A DNA stretch of 64,000 nt, from positions 1,516,501 through 1,580,500 of the forward strand of contig CM018046.1 of the NCBI GenBank assembly GCA_008638375.1. The letters run 5' to 3'. Below the pieces are notes generated by a model, which did no database searches, was not told the origin of the DNA, and saw only the letters and a list, made by a program, of their open reading frames with translations. The DNA comes from Nyssa sinensis (lineage: Eukaryota > Streptophyta > Magnoliopsida > Cornales > Nyssaceae). Numbering within the stretch: the stretch's first letter is position 1; the number at the start of each line of letters is the position of its first letter. Positions 35,726-49,700 of the stretch are shown one piece after another. The translations under genes were made by a program, and so were the position numbers.

Positions 35726-36531
35726 GTCAGTATCGTCAGAAGTCTCTAGTGATCTCATAGTTCAGGTGAAGGGAAGTAGATATTTGCTTCACAAGGTAAT
35801 ATTTTATATTATGCAATATGAATATTAATAATTGATGCGATTCAATTGAATGATGTCCTTGGGTTTTGTTTAAGATGATTAGTTTTGTGCTTTTGGTACA
35901 CAGTTTCCCCTGCTCTCAAAGTGTTTGCGTCCTTCAGAGGCTTTGCTCTGAATGTCCTGAATCTTCACAACACCAAATAGTCCAGCTCCCAAATTTCCCT
36001 GGTGGGGTTGAGGCATTTGAATTATGTGCAAAGTTTTGCTATGGTATCACAATCACTCTCTGCGCCTTCAACATTGTGCTGGCTCGATGTGCTGCTGAAT
36101 ACCTCCAGATGACAGAACATGTTGAGAAGGGGAACCTAATATACAAGATTGAAGTGTTCTTCAATTCTTGCATACTTCATGGGTGGAAGGACTCAATAGT
36201 GACCCTACAAAGAACCAAAGCCTTTCCTTTGTGGTTAGAGGACCTTGGTATAACAAGCAGATGCATTGAAGCAATTGCTTCTAAAGTTCTAGTCCACCCC
36301 TTGAAGGCAAACTTCTCACACAGTTACTCGCGAAGGGGTAGGGATGATGTATCATGTAATGTAGCAGAGAGCCAGACTAAGGGATGGTGGAGAAATGTTC
36401 TGTTTCTTGTAGCTTCTTGCTTAAACTCTTGAAGGCAGCCGATATACTCAACGCTTCCTCTTCATCAAAGATGGAATTGGCCAGAAAAGTTGGAATCCAG
36501 TTAGAGGAAGCAACTGTCAATGATATTAATG
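35726..36531 (+). pseudogene. NPH3-family BTB/POZ protein pseudogene
   Basis: The first piece (35726-35795) encodes SVSSEVSSDLIVQVKGSRYLLHK and ends at a GT donor. A short intron follows, and the next exon opens FPLLSKCLR at 35904, an intron site I associate with this family. An extra C at 35931-35932 shifts the frame, which then reads LQRLCSECPESSQHQIVQL and FELCAKFCYGITITL through EDLGITSRCIEAIASKV to SYSRRGRDDVSCN. After TKGWW the sequence jumps, out of frame, to EKCSVSCSFLLKLLKAADIL, so the first part of the NPH3 domain is missing. It ends after EEATVND. The family comprises BTB proteins that act as CUL3 adaptors in auxin and light responses. The intron shows it is not a retrocopy. Confidence 0.85.
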
Positions 36532-36714
36532 TATTTCAAATACAATTGATTTAATTACACTTTTATCTGTTGTGTCCAATGAAAGGATGACATCAGATTA
36601 ACGATTTTTAGAGGAAGGGAAATTTTCAGTTAAAAGCATAGTTTAATATTAGTTTCTTTATATGCGTTTTGAGTTTGATTATATGAGGACTTGTGTGATT
36701 TCTGGCTCTTAGGA

Positions 36715-36966
36715 GAGTTGTGTGAAAACTGCTCAAGAGTGATTATATCTTGCTTAGAGTCTGACAGACACTTGTCTATTAAAATAATCCAGATGGCTAC
36801 GAATCTCTTTCAGTTGAAGTTGGCTGAAGTTGCAGCAAATTACATGGCCCCTCTATGCCATCGCCTGCGCAACTGTGGAGAACTCGAACCACTAGATGAA
36901 GAGCTCATTGACATGGTACGTGATGCCTCGGTTCGACTTTCTCACGAAGGTGGTCTTTACATGTGA
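36715..36966 (+). CDS. Unassigned last exon (83 codons)
   Basis: A good acceptor (GGCTCTTAG) precedes an open frame to TGA at 36964-36966: ELCENCSRVIISCLESD, then amphipathic helices (IKIIQMATNLFQLKLAEVAANYMAPL) and an acidic LDEELIDMV segment. It is not part of the NPH3 protein as I know it. It reads like the helical C-terminus of a larger protein. The sequence behind it looks like a 3' UTR. Upstream exons are not identified, so it may be the remnant of another broken gene. Confidence 0.4.
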   Translation, partial: ELCENCSRVIISCLESDRHLSIKIIQMATNLFQLKLAEVAANYMAPLCHRLRNCGELEPLDEELIDMVRDASVRLSHEGGLYM

Positions 36967-37676
36967 GGGAGTTTGAACTATGGTGGTGCTTTAGATACAT
37001 TGTAGTTAGTATATGCTGTGTGGAGGTAAAGGAGAGTTTAACTAGAGGTAGGTTAGAGCTGAGCTCTTGTATTGTATACATGTAACACCCTTTTAACAGG
37101 GTTTGATTGTAAAGAATATTGACATTGAAAGAAGAGGCCACTGAGGTTGGTATTGTGCTGCTGCTGCATCTTCTTTTAGTTGAAGTTTAATAACAGAGGC
37201 AGTCTTCATCCTTTTTGTTGTTAAAATCTTGCTTTTTCCATCACAACTCTTCTTTTGTCTCCTAGAAGGTGACTAGTTGACTTGGAACACATCATTTATA
37301 TTTAGAACTCGCTAACTTTTAACTTGACTGTGCCCAAAACTTGTAGTCCTAGACATTTATACTCTTCAATTATTCTTCAAAGAGGATTGAGAAACTCAAG
37401 AAATTTACTTGGCCTGGAAAAATAAAATAAAATTAAATTAAAAGCGATTTTTCAAAAGACGCTTTTAAAAGCAGTTTTTTCAAAAGACGCTTTCATGTGA
37501 ATATTTTGAAAAAAAATTATTTTAAAAAGAGTCTTTTGGAAAGACAGCTTTTAAAGTTTAAAAACGTCTTTCTAAAAGATGCCTTTTAGAACAACCCTAT
37601 TTTGATAAATAAGTTCAAACTAACCCTATTTTGGAAAATAACTTTTTTTTTTACCCTATTTGCGGATTTAACTCAA
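36967..37676. other. Intergenic DNA
   Basis: The first 200 bases look like a 3' UTR of the preceding exon. Between 37440 and 37590 several copies of TTTCAAAAGACGCTTTTAAA-like words occur in both orientations, a small palindromic cluster. No gene is seen. Confidence 0.45.
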
Positions 37677-37984
37677 ACTTTAAACATTTTACATGTAACA
37701 CACACATCTATTTTTTTCATGTGTCTTCATTTTTAAATGATGAGTTATTATATTCTTATCATCAAATTCTTTTACTTGTTCATGTGACTATTCGAGTACT
37801 AATAAATGCATTCTCTTAAGATATATGACTGCTAGTTAATTCAATCCCTTGATACTAATTCAGAAAGCTTTTTAAATTTACGTGATGTGACTGAATTACT
37901 TAGCATGTGTGTATGGGTTAAAGTATTCAAATCTCATGTGGAATCCAAAGTGAATGACCCATAATTTTGAACCTTGAAAATTTC
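37677..37984. repeat. About 308-bp direct repeat, copy 2
   Basis: Partner of 33517-33822, same orientation, with roughly a dozen differences by eye. Confidence 0.9.
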
Positions 37985-39345
37985 CAGAGTCCGTGAGCCC
38001 ACTCTTATGTGAACCAACCCCCACCCCCCCGAAGCGCACGCGCACATATATTTTTGAACTGCAGGTGATTGGGCTTACAAAGATCTCCAGGTGTATCTAA
38101 TTCAAATCATGGTAGACCAGAATCCAAGCTTACCCCCTTCGTCCGACGAGTCAACAAAGTTAGGTCCCATCGGCAACAATCAGAGAAACTATGGATGCAA
38201 CTTAAATGGGCAACCCCGAACTCAATTTGAATCCAGTCGAATTTTTTAAGACTTGGGTTTCAGTTTTTATATTTTGGAATAGATTTAGGTAAAAGAATTT
38301 AAGTCTGATCTAAATTGGGTTTGTATTTGAGTCGAGACTTTTAAAACTTAAGTCTAATATATAAAATATTTTATATATTCAAATTTAATATTTTATATAT
38401 TATATTTATATATTTTAATTATCTATTATTAGATTAGTAGGTTTTTCTTACAGCCATTATTATTTATATTTTTTATAATTTCAAAAATTTGTTGACCTCT
38501 AAAATTTTTTTAAAATAAATTATGTTGAAGAAATTATTTTAATGGATTTTGGCTTCTTTTAGAAGGAGAAATTGAGAAAAATTATTGTAACTTTTAGTAT
38601 ATAATCAAAATAGAAAAGATATAGCAATTTATTGAAAAAATTGTAAATAATAATTTGAAACTTGAAATTATTAATCGGGTAAATAATCAGGTTCAAGGTT
38701 GAATTCAATACTAATGAATTTTAATTTGGATAGGACTCATATTAACTATTTTAGAACTTAGACCGGATTTGGCTATGACTCAGTTCCAACTCGACTCCCT
38801 GAGTTGCACCTCTAAGAAAAACAAGATGAAGCAGTAAATACTAAATCATAACATGCTCCAAGATACTACTGGTTTGTCCAAAATTCAATTGTGCAAGTAC
38901 ATATCATAGCATAATAATACAGAAAGATTAATTGAAAAGCTATATCTAATAGAGACTTTTAAAAATAAAAAAATGTTGAACCATTTTTTCAATTAAAGTA
39001 AGTTCATTACCTTTTAAAATTATAAATTAGATCAATTATATATGATACAAAACCCACAAAAAAAATCGTTGAAACTGTTTTTTTCAATTGATGTAATGTC
39101 ATCGCTGTTTTATTTATCTCAAATAATAGTAATAAGATAAATGATTTTTTGTATTATTTAATTTATAATTTGTGTAAATAAATAATTTTTTATTATGTAA
39201 ATGAATAATTCTATTACATTTTGAATACAATTACAATATCTATTACAATAATATATATATATGTGTGTTCAAAGATTAAAGATAAATTCTCTTTCCTAAC
39301 TTATAATAAAATCTGTAGGAGATAGAGATCCTCTTTAATATATAT
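37985..39345. other. AT-rich intergenic DNA with a possible decayed MITE
   Basis: The stretch at about 38195-38815 begins GGATGCAACTTAAATGGGCA and ends near CTCCCTGAGTTGCACC, whose complement GGTGCAACTCAGGGAG resembles the start. The inside is AT-rich with GACTTGGGTTT-like words. No coding sequence is seen. Confidence 0.4.
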
Positions 39346-39891
39346 TGATATACCATAAAGTGACAGACCAATTCTTATGTGACACGTATGATTACAGACC
39401 AGTTGAAGCTCGGCCCTACCGAGTAGTCGCAAGCACTAACATTCAGATCGGACCTATGTTCCTCCAGAACTTATAGGTCAAAGCACAGATCTTCAGAGCA
39501 CTCCCCATAGGTTCAGAGCTCATCACCGCCTCAGTACCATACCGAGCAGAAGATAAGAAAACAGTCTTCAACAAGGAAACTATCACTTACAGATATCTCT
39601 CAAGCGCAGTATTCAACATGGTAATTACCATTCTCCGATGATCAAATCCCTATCTTCATGGCTCCAAATCCTAATCAACTTAGGAATCACAAAGCCTATA
39701 AATTAAACCCTAAGGTACGCTATTATTTTAATGGTTATTCTTTGGCTTACATTACAGTCTTTCAATTCAATTTATTTGACTTAAACATCAGAGTGGCTAC
39801 CGCCGGAACCAATCCGGTGGCCCTCTGATCTTTCTTTTGAGTGTTACTCAGGCAAGAGGAGTTCGGAGCCCCTCTCAACCAAAAAGTGCAG

Positions 39892-39896
<5 letters not shown>
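39346..39896 (+). mobile_element. Solo LTR of the Tat family (551 bp)
   Basis: It starts TGATATACCATAAAG and ends AAAAAGTGCAGCATCA, the same ends as the LTR at 9323-9950 read on its minus strand. Shared internal blocks include CAATCCGGTGGCCCTCTGAT, AATCCTAATCAACTTAGGAA and TATAAATTAAACCCTA. It is flanked by TATAT on each side (39341-39345 and 39897-39901), a 5-bp target duplication, although this lies in TA-rich DNA. No internal sequence remains. Confidence 0.93.
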
Positions 39897-39931
<35 letters not shown>

Positions 39932-41206
39932 CAAAAAACACTATAGAAAAAAGAATTAAATAAGTAGATTCAATGTTTATCTCCTTTTTTGTTTGATTTT
40001 GGTTTGAATTTATCTAAAATACAAATGTTTTCTCATTACTAATTTACTATAAGTGTGTGTCTCGATAATATGGTTTTTTGGCCGAAGCATTAGAAATATT
40101 AGAGTCTTTTCCAAATGCATATATTACTTACATAATATTATCGAACTATAGGGGAAAAAAAAAACTCTAAATTAAAATTAATGAAATTCTACTTAAAATA
40201 AATTGTCATAAGAAAGATTAAGTGAATCATCCATACTATTAATTTAAAAAGATGTATTACCAAAATTCAAATACAAAAAATTAATGAATAATTTTACATC
40301 TCAAAAAGATGTCTTCTCACTTCATTTGGTTTGAATGGATGGGGCCAATCTCTCTTTGGTGGAGACAGTTAATGAAATAGATAGATACAAATTACAATTT
40401 TTAGACATGGAATTTATCTGTTGTAAGGATTAATCGAAAATAAGTGAAAACATAGAACATGTTTGTAATTTTTTGGAAAAATAAACTTTATATTAAGCAA
40501 TTGAAAATAAGTGAAAACTTTCAATTGCCATTGTAAGGCTGGTACTCTGAACCTAATACTAGGACCAGGCCATTTAATTTGTGTATAAAACTAAATTGGT
40601 GCTTGTGTAAAATATTTCTTCATTTCATCTTTTCAATGTTAAGTCTGCTTTTTTAAAATAAAAATAAAAAAAATAGTTGAGGTTTAGGTAAGCAATCTTC
40701 ATTTACTTAACTTTGTTAAAGTCATGTTAAGAAGTCCTTTATTTATTTGTTCATTAATTGAAATCATGTTAGGTAATCCATCTTTGTTTATTTATTTATT
40801 TATTCATTATTGTTAAAGTCATGTTAGGTAGGGTGTCTTTATAATGAATTATTTATTAGTTGAAGTCATGTTCCGGAGTTTTTATTAATAAATTACATTG
40901 AACTTTAAGCATAGTTATTAGAACAGAATCGGATCGGATCAGTCCAACAGGTCGATTCGAAAATTGGACCTCCAATCGATTTGGGACTTTATTTGTACCT
41001 TATTTATTACTTTTCCTTTTTTTTTTAATCTTTTTTTTCCTCTCTTGTGAAAATGTCATTCCCTCTAATAGTTTCCTATCCTCCCAGCCCTCAGCAAATT
41101 AAATAGCCTTTTTTCCCCACACACACGGGTTTAAAATCTTGCTATTGTAAAAGGGACATCACTTAATACCTAATCTAGCACCAGTGTGAAGACAAAAAAG
41201 GATGAA
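39897..41206. other. AT-rich intergenic DNA
   Basis: It starts with a (TA)n run. Between 40690 and 40890 the phrase GTCATGTTAGG with ATTTATTTA is repeated four times at irregular spacing. No gene is seen. This is the 3' side of the EDR2-like gene. Confidence 0.5.
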
Positions 41207-42789
41207 CTTCAACATGGGAGAAACATAAGAGAAAACGAATAAAACTTATCCTATAAACTTGTTCAAAAATTATATAACTACAAAGAACCAAAACCTGCCT
41301 TTTACTATTGTGCAAAAATCCCATTGGGAACATTGATTGATAACTTCATTCCAGTTCAAAAAATAAAAAAATGGAATGGATGGAATTGAGAATGGGTAAA
41401 TGCAATTTAGACAAATAATTTTGTGTGAAATTAGAAGAGATCAAGATTTGACTTGGTCCAATGGATCTGGATCCAGCTTTGGGATTATAGCAGATGACAA
41501 CTCTATATGAGAAACACGAACGGCACCTATCAGCCGCTCTGGCAACTCTTCTGTAGCATTTCCCTGTGAATAAACAAAGCAATGCAAACCATTCCATTAG
41601 CTCAAGATATAAGACCGAAAATTTTCTATCCCACTGTACATAAATCCTGTCAAATAAGAAAAGAGTACTGCAACACATGCTATAGTTTATTAACCCCTTT
41701 CCACAATGACAAATCCGCATGTGTTTCTATCTTCCTTCGGAGCTCATCTATCAATAATTTGAACAAACCTGAATAGATTTACTTCTTTGATGGCATTTTT
41801 TTCCCAATGGGAGATATTTAAGTATATTGGCAATCCATACATATTTGTTCATGTAATAACTTCCCCAAGGATTCTCTCACAAACTAGAGAAAGAGAGAAC
41901 CACCACTTGAGTGTCAATTAGACAAATCAACGGCTAAAAACTCACACAATTCGTTAATGAACCAATTCTTGACCGTCTCTCCTGAAATATGATACTATCT
42001 TTTGACAGTATCTGTAACAATATGAGATGGGTATGAGAGTGCATTAAATGCTCTTCTGTATGCAGACTTTCAGTTGCAACTACTTGAAAAAAGTAGATTG
42101 TTAAAATAAAATAAAAAACTATAATTGCTCTTCTGTAACCAACATTTTGTAGTTCTACTAGGCAAAGATTTGGGATTTTCCCATTTCAAATGGTTGCAGA
42201 ATATTCTAAGTGCTACGAGACTTGAGAAACAAGAGGTTGATAAAAGAAGATCTAAGGTTACAAAATGGTAGATTAGATTAAGAGCCTTTTTGGACAATCA
42301 GTGAGTCACTTTAAGGTAAAGTCCCCGGAAACCCCATCCCCTTCTCAGATGTGTGAAACATAACAACCGATGACTTGTTACACACAACTCCTGGTAAAGA
42401 GGAAGTTGGAACTTGGAAGTTATATCATTAACTAAAACATAAATACCTGTACAAGGAAAGCCATGTCAACTACCAGTGTTGTAATTACGCCAATTACAAG
42501 CCCCAAAACTCCATTAGCCACAGTAGAAGAACCAATATCAACATCAATCTATAGAGAAATGAGCAAAACATTAAGCTAATATTTAATGTTATTCATCAAG
42601 CATGATAATGGTTAATTTCACTTATAACAAGGGAGAAGGGTATTTACTTCCAAATACTTGGGACCACGGATGTAGTTGCAATCAACTGCTTTTCCCAGCA
42701 AACAAGGAGTACTTCCAACACTCTGGCGCACAATCCATGAACCCTGCATGATTGACAACTGAAAGTAGTCAAGAACAAATGCAACTATA

Positions 42790-42828
<39 letters not shown>

Positions 42829-44409
42829 AGGTAATGAAGTGGGAAAAAAATCCAAAAACAGAACAAGAAGGAACACCCCAGAAAGGATGTACATGGGTGT
42901 GCTCCCATTTTGCATGTTCACTGAATAAATTATTACTTTTTATTACTTAATATAGTCCCAATATACAGACTCAAGCATTCTTCAAGAAAAATAAATAAAT
43001 AAAGAATGCCACAAATACCTTGGGAACTGATGGGATAAGCTTGAGCCTACTATTACGGAATTCATCATCACCATCGACAAACCGTTGCAATAGAGATCCA
43101 GGTACTAAATCCTTCATCACGAAATAGAAAACCATACTGTAGTGTGTCGAAGCAGGTACCTATAAGAACCCATCATTAATTTTCTTCCAGCCTCAGCATG
43201 CATCAAGTTTAAAATTAGGATCAGCTACAGAAACAACTTACTTGCAGATTTACAACCAATGAGAAAAATCCTTTGTCAGAGGCAACCTAAAAAGAAATTC
43301 ATAAACATGCTCATAAATATAATGAAGTTAATTCAGAAAACAAAGCAGGTTGATTGAAAGTCAGAATACTATAGTTTAAGAAGCAGTTACAAATTCAACT
43401 AAAGACCAGCCTATTCAACTTACTCAAGTTATGAGTAATCCCAATGAGCAAGCAGGGCTTCCTCAAACGTGCTACAACCAGGTTTACATATTATTTTTAT
43501 TAATTAATTTATTTTATATTTCTCCTCTTTTTTTTGGCAGGGTGGGTGAGGGATGGGGTATGTAGAGTTTCTAAGTAGCAGCAAGCCCAAACTAGACAAC
43601 AACCTGATACAATCAGCCAAAAGAAAAGACTAGTTCCAAAACTTAAAACAGGCTCCAATCAATTTAAACCATAGCAGCAATGGGGCTTCAACTCATGAAA
43701 TTCTTTTTCTAAAATCTAACCTCGAAGACAACTCTGCTCCCTCTTATAATAAAAAGCAATTATAGAGAAGCTAATATGGGAATATCACACTTAAACCCCA
43801 TCAGACAGGATATTTCTCAAACACCAGGACAAGGATGGCTTTTGATTTCAAAAAAGCCAGCAGACCAAAGGCACAAAATAGACTCCATGACCAAATCACA
43901 CTTTGAGTAATGTTGGCATGGAGTTAAACAGCAGCATCAGCACGAGTTGAGAAAGGAGTCATGACTCATGAATAGGTTTTTTTTGGGTTGGGGGGGATGG
44001 GTCCATGTGTTTTTTTTCACCCGAACACCCCCATTCTTCAGCATTCTTTTTTTTTTTTTTGGATAAGCTTTATTTTGTTAGACTAAAGCAGGAACCCAAA
44101 ATGAAAGATATGTCCCGGACACAAACACACTATTAAGATAATTCACAAAGCTGGTTTCTTTCAATTCTCTCGGTATCTTTCAATTTTGCATAAAAAAAAA
44201 AGAAGCAAAAAAAAAAAAAAACTCTACAACACCAAGAGAAGGGAGAAGCAAACTATCGAATCCAAATTTTTCTTTCAACCGAGGTAAGTTCACCATTTTT
44301 ACTTTTTATAATATATTATTTATCTCATTTGAATTTTTAAAAAAAAAAAATATTGAAGAGGCCTAATGTCCGAACATAAATAGTTTTTATAATTTTTTGT
44401 AATACATAA
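41207..44409. repeat. Segmental duplication, copy B (within the intact EDR2-like gene)
   Basis: Partner of 15163-18401. It contains exons 15-19 of the visible gene. A longer (TA)n at 42789-42823 and small indels distinguish it from copy A. Confidence 0.95.
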
Positions 44410-44464
44410 TTTTTTATTTTTTATTAATGACTACTTCCATTACAATTAGGATAAACTATCTATT

Positions 44465-44497
<33 letters not shown>

Positions 44498-46663
44498 CAA
44501 AGCTTCAGATATATGACTAAAATTTAGGATCAAAGCTTTGGATATATGAAAAATAATACTAACATTAGGACTTAGCCACTTAGGAAAATATCTATCAAGT
44601 ATCGATTGTGTTACTCATTCTAATATTTATATACACACGCGCGCGCGTGCACAAAAAAAAATGTTAATGTCAAAAAAGACTATGATAAATATTAATGGCA
44701 AAAAAAAAGATGATAAATTTTTCAAGTATAAAGAAACATACAATAAATATTTTTATTGTAATTACAATACAATTACTATATATATACATATATATTACAA
44801 GAAATTGAATAATAGTCATTTTAAATAAAAAATAATAATACTAATATTAAAAAAAAAAGCCACATTTAAAATTATCGCTTTAGGCCTCAAATTATCTTGA
44901 GCCGGCCCTACAGAAGGGGGGCAGGGGGTTTCTTTCCCTTTTTTTTTTTTTTTAAGTTTTGGCTATATAAATGTTCAAATGTCCCAATGCCAATCAAGAG
45001 GAATACGATCCTTGGGAAGAATTTGTGAAAGTACAATCCACATGACAGTTATATGTAGAAAAAAAAAAAAAAGGGACAAAAATGGAATCTAACAGCACAA
45101 CAAACAAGCTTCAAGGAAAATCTATATTAGAAATGTCAGTTCTGGAATCCAAATAAAACTGCATTCTACAATTGAAGTTTCTAGATATTCTCATCAGAAG
45201 AGAAAAATATTAAAATTTGAAGCAACCAATATAATATATTAAAATATCTCCAACTGTCAAAATAATTAACAAATGACACCATTATCTAGCAACTTGAGCA
45301 TTTAGAAGAGTAATTGGTTGTAAGCAGAGTATTGGAGCAGGAAGGTACTGCACTCAACTCTCAACACTAACCCGGTGATGTCATGACACAGTCATGAAGG
45401 GCCACACTTAGGCGGAGATTTGAAACATATAGATAAACGTCAACGTTCTTTAACAGCTTAAGCTTTTCAAATATGCAGTTGTTAAAACTGATATTTGCAA
45501 TTTCATTTAACCTCTATCAAGACATTAATGAAATCTCTGTCCAAAAATGATGTGTATTAAGCCTGAAGCTTTATTTTTATTTTGTCGCTTTCTAAATTCT
45601 ATTCTTTGGCAATGCAATTTATGTAAAGATTTCGCTTTAAAAATTAAATAATAGCAAATTCGGGGAGGGAAAGAGAGGCAGGTGTCATAAAAAATCAAGA
45701 ACCCCATCTAAAAAGAAAAATATGTTTGCACAGTTCATCCATATCTAAAAAGAAATTATAAGTCAAACAGAAATGTTTTAGAGACTTTTTAAAAAAATAA
45801 TATGTAAATACTCTAATGGAAAAGAGAATCATACAAAACCAAACATGTTTTGCACGCCTAGCCAAGTTTAGTTTCAGATAATATTGTTTTATAACTCCCT
45901 TCGACTGTATCTTGTATGAACATAAACCTGTTATGCATGCATGAAATTATCATTTATTTTGGCATGAAGAGAAGCCACTGGTTTGGTCATTTTACATGAC
46001 ATGGATTGGTCATTAAAGAGAAGTTACTGGATTCCTTTTATGTTAGTCTCTATTACCATGGGCAATTATTAATCCAATATGTTTTGCTATATGAACAACA
46101 TTATATATTCTTTAGTTTATATTTTGAGCATTCAGCAAACTAGCGACACCTATATATCAAAATAAGCACGTCAAGTACCTTTAAAAAACCCCAATATCCA
46201 TATTCAATTGTCATTTCAGAAACTGATCATTGTGGTATAAAAACAAGGAAGACAATCTGGAACCACTAAAAGTAGAACACAGGAAAATAAATGCACAATA
46301 GATTCCTTTTGATGCAACTGAATGTGTTGAGAAGATGTAGACATGATGATAATCATAATGATGCGGAAGATGCCGAGGAGGTTGATAATAATGGAGTGCA
46401 ACGCCATATTAGTCATTTTCCATTTAGTACAATGTCCACTTCATTTTGTTGTCCAGATGTTTTGGTAAGTAAAATTAAGTATCATGTCAGTAGAACAAGA
46501 GAAGGTATGCATCGAAGAGAAGCACGAGGGTCCTCAAATATATCCAACACCACGTACTGATGACATTTTCTCAGAAAAACAGTTTTGGAGGTTTAGATAG
46601 GAGTAAAATATTATTAAAAGTCGTTAACCTTTGATTAACTGTAATAAAGAAAGAAAGAAAGAA

Positions 46664-46703
<40 letters not shown>

Positions 46704-49700
46704 CATATGAGAGACAGAAGTGTAGCTTATAATACTTACTTGCGCTGCACAACCACGACGCCTGGCAACATGATCCATTCGTTTTGTGTCTTTGAACCAA
46801 TCTACAGCAACGAGATCCATTAGATGTTTACCTGCAGGAATCTTCAAATACAAATTGCAACAATGCAATTAGAGCAAGCCTAACAAGGTCACAAGGGACT
46901 TAGGAGGAACATATATAGAGGACATAAGAAAATGATTAGGGAACCTTTGATTTGTCATAACAAAAATGCTTGCTACGAACTCTGAAGTTGTTTCCATCAG
47001 ATATTCTCCAGCAGTCACGACCATTATCACGGTCATCACGCCGTAAGTTACCGGAGAAACAGGACAGATCGATTTTATCCGTAGGATCTTCTTCAATGGC
47101 TTCAATTCATGAAGAACATAGTAAATAGAATGCCCACTTGATTCCAAATACATGTACCAAAGGCCAAATGAATAAATAAAAAATCTTAGCCATCATTACC
47201 AGTTCTCTTGACATCATTCATGAGGCTAGTTTGGCATGCCTGAAAAGTTTTCAACACAAAAATTCAGAATTGAGTCCAGAAAATTATGAGAGCACAAGCA
47301 TAAAGCAAACCTCTTGCTCAGCTATTTGGAAGTCTTCATCCTCGTCAGAGTATTCATCCAACATCACCGCATTTTTGTTTGCAGCATTTATTTGATCAAG
47401 AGAAAGAGTAGAAGATTCCTGGGGCTTTTGATTCTTCTTTGAAGAAACAGAAGTTGATGTCATATTAACCATAACTGGAATTCTTGGAGGAGCAGTCCTT
47501 TCATCTGTTTGGGAAAACCATTCACGCAGTCCTGCAATAAAAAAGAAGCAAAAACAAACACAATCCATGTTGAAAGGGCCCATTCAGACAACAAATCTGA
47601 ACTTCAAAAAATAAACGTTAAAAAAAAAATTAAAAAAAGGTGACAAGATAAATATACCTTTACTTATTGTTGCTTATCATATCAGCTTAAATTTAGTTTT
47701 ATCAAAAATCAGAAATAAATCTATTATGCATACAGAAAAAGAAAAGCCTAGACAAGGTAAATTATAATGTACAGGAAGGTATTACACATGGCAGAAATAA
47801 GGACACAGGAAGGGCAAAATTTGACTGCTGTTCCACCAAAATTTGAGGAATGCCCAACAGAACAGAAAGAACATGTAATGAGGTATAAACATGAGTATGA
47901 CAAGAAAGGAAGGTTTACCATGAGATTGATACAATCTGCAATGACGCTCATAATTCTAAAAAGTACAAAATAATATAAGCACTCACCAGCAACACTATTT
48001 AACATCTGGAGGAGACAATGTTGCTGAAATGATGAAATATAACCCACACCCCACCCTTTCAGATCAATTTGCATAAGATGCTGCACCTGTGTCCTGGGCC
48101 TCCCATTCCGAGCTTTCAGAGGGGAAATATTGTACCCTCCACCTGAGAGCAAAAGAACACAATATAATTGTGAGATGACATGTTATGAATACAATACAGA
48201 AACTGAAGATCTACAACATATTTAAAATTTTATAATTAACATAAACAAAGAAATAGTGGATTATACTCTCAATATGGGCCCGCACAAATCCTGGTTGTGG
48301 ACCACAGTTCTCATGCTCCCTGGAACAAAATAAAACGACTGCACAATAGGAAAATAAAAAGAAAAGAAAATTCCACAGTGAAAATGAAAATGAGAACGAA
48401 AAAGTGAAAATAAGGAATTAAAAGAGGTCACTGGATACACTTACCATAACTTCCATCATCATTTCGGCGCCAGTAACGCACATAGCAGAGGTCACGGGGC
48501 CATACAAACCTGCAAGAGCATCAGTATTAAAGAGAGGGATTAAAAAATTAAAAAACACCTTCCGGTCATCATGTTTTTCACGGGGGGAAAAAATAAAAAC
48601 ATAAAAGAAAAGAACAAAATGTGGGACATTCTTGGTAGCTGAATAGCAAATAAATTTACACCACCAGAAAAAAAAATTAAACCAATGAATGTCAAACCCT
48701 TCCTCTTTTTCTTAAAGGCACACAAACATCTAAAACATTTTTAGGTCAATAATACTTGCAGGGTGATCGCTGTAAAGACATTAGAAGACACTACAGAAGC
48801 CCAACCAGACATCAAAAGCAACGGATGAGCACGTGTGTGTGTGTGTGTGTTTGTTAAGAAGTGTAAAGAGGCTGAGCACTATATTGAAGTAAGGGCAGTT
48901 TGGTCATTTCAGTTTAATATTATTAAATAGAGGAACTGTCCATGGGCATTCTTTCATTCCCTTCTATATCTTCTGTCCACTCTTATTATCAATCACCACA
49001 TGGTATCAAATGGACTTCAAACAACATTTTACTCGTAAACAATGCTTTGTCATTTCCCTCCACTCTCCTTCTCTAATTCCTCCCTTTTTGCTCCTTGATC
49101 TTTCTATTTTTTTTTGCTTTGCTTCTTTGTTCCAAGCATCCCAGTATTATTACAGAAATGGACAGATGATTTAGGGCTCCGAAAGTACCAAAGACCACTA
49201 ACGCCATTAGCACACAGCAAGTAATTCAATCAATAATAACACTGCTACACTGATTTTCCAGCATGCTATTGCAATCAACTTTCTTTAAGGCATTCAGCTA
49301 GACAACTCCATGCAGTTTCAAACTGCACATTCAAACAGCATTGCTTACCTAATTTTTGTTTATTTCCAGTAGGAGCCAACAACCCATCAAGTAAATTGTG
49401 GCTCCAACAGTCCAACTTCAACCTGATCGATGAAGCATGCAACTAAAAAATGAATAAAATCACTAATGAAAATTATTACTTTTCCTTCTATAACAATGCA
49501 TATTATAACATTTTTACTCAATAGAGCTACAATAATGAATAGAATTAATTTCTTCACATTTGAGTTTAAATCCGAAACAATGATCATGCACAGAATCACA
49601 TAAATTAGAAATACAGCTTCCAGTTTGAAATATAAATGGCAATCCAATCAAAACAACAATTCTCAGAGTAATTACTTGTATATACCATCAAGAGCCCAAA

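Noticed and set aside
46291..46560. Plus-strand ORF of 89 codons in the EDR2-like intron
   Set aside because: No recognisable domain; it lies in an intron on the opposite strand and shows no splice or UTR context.
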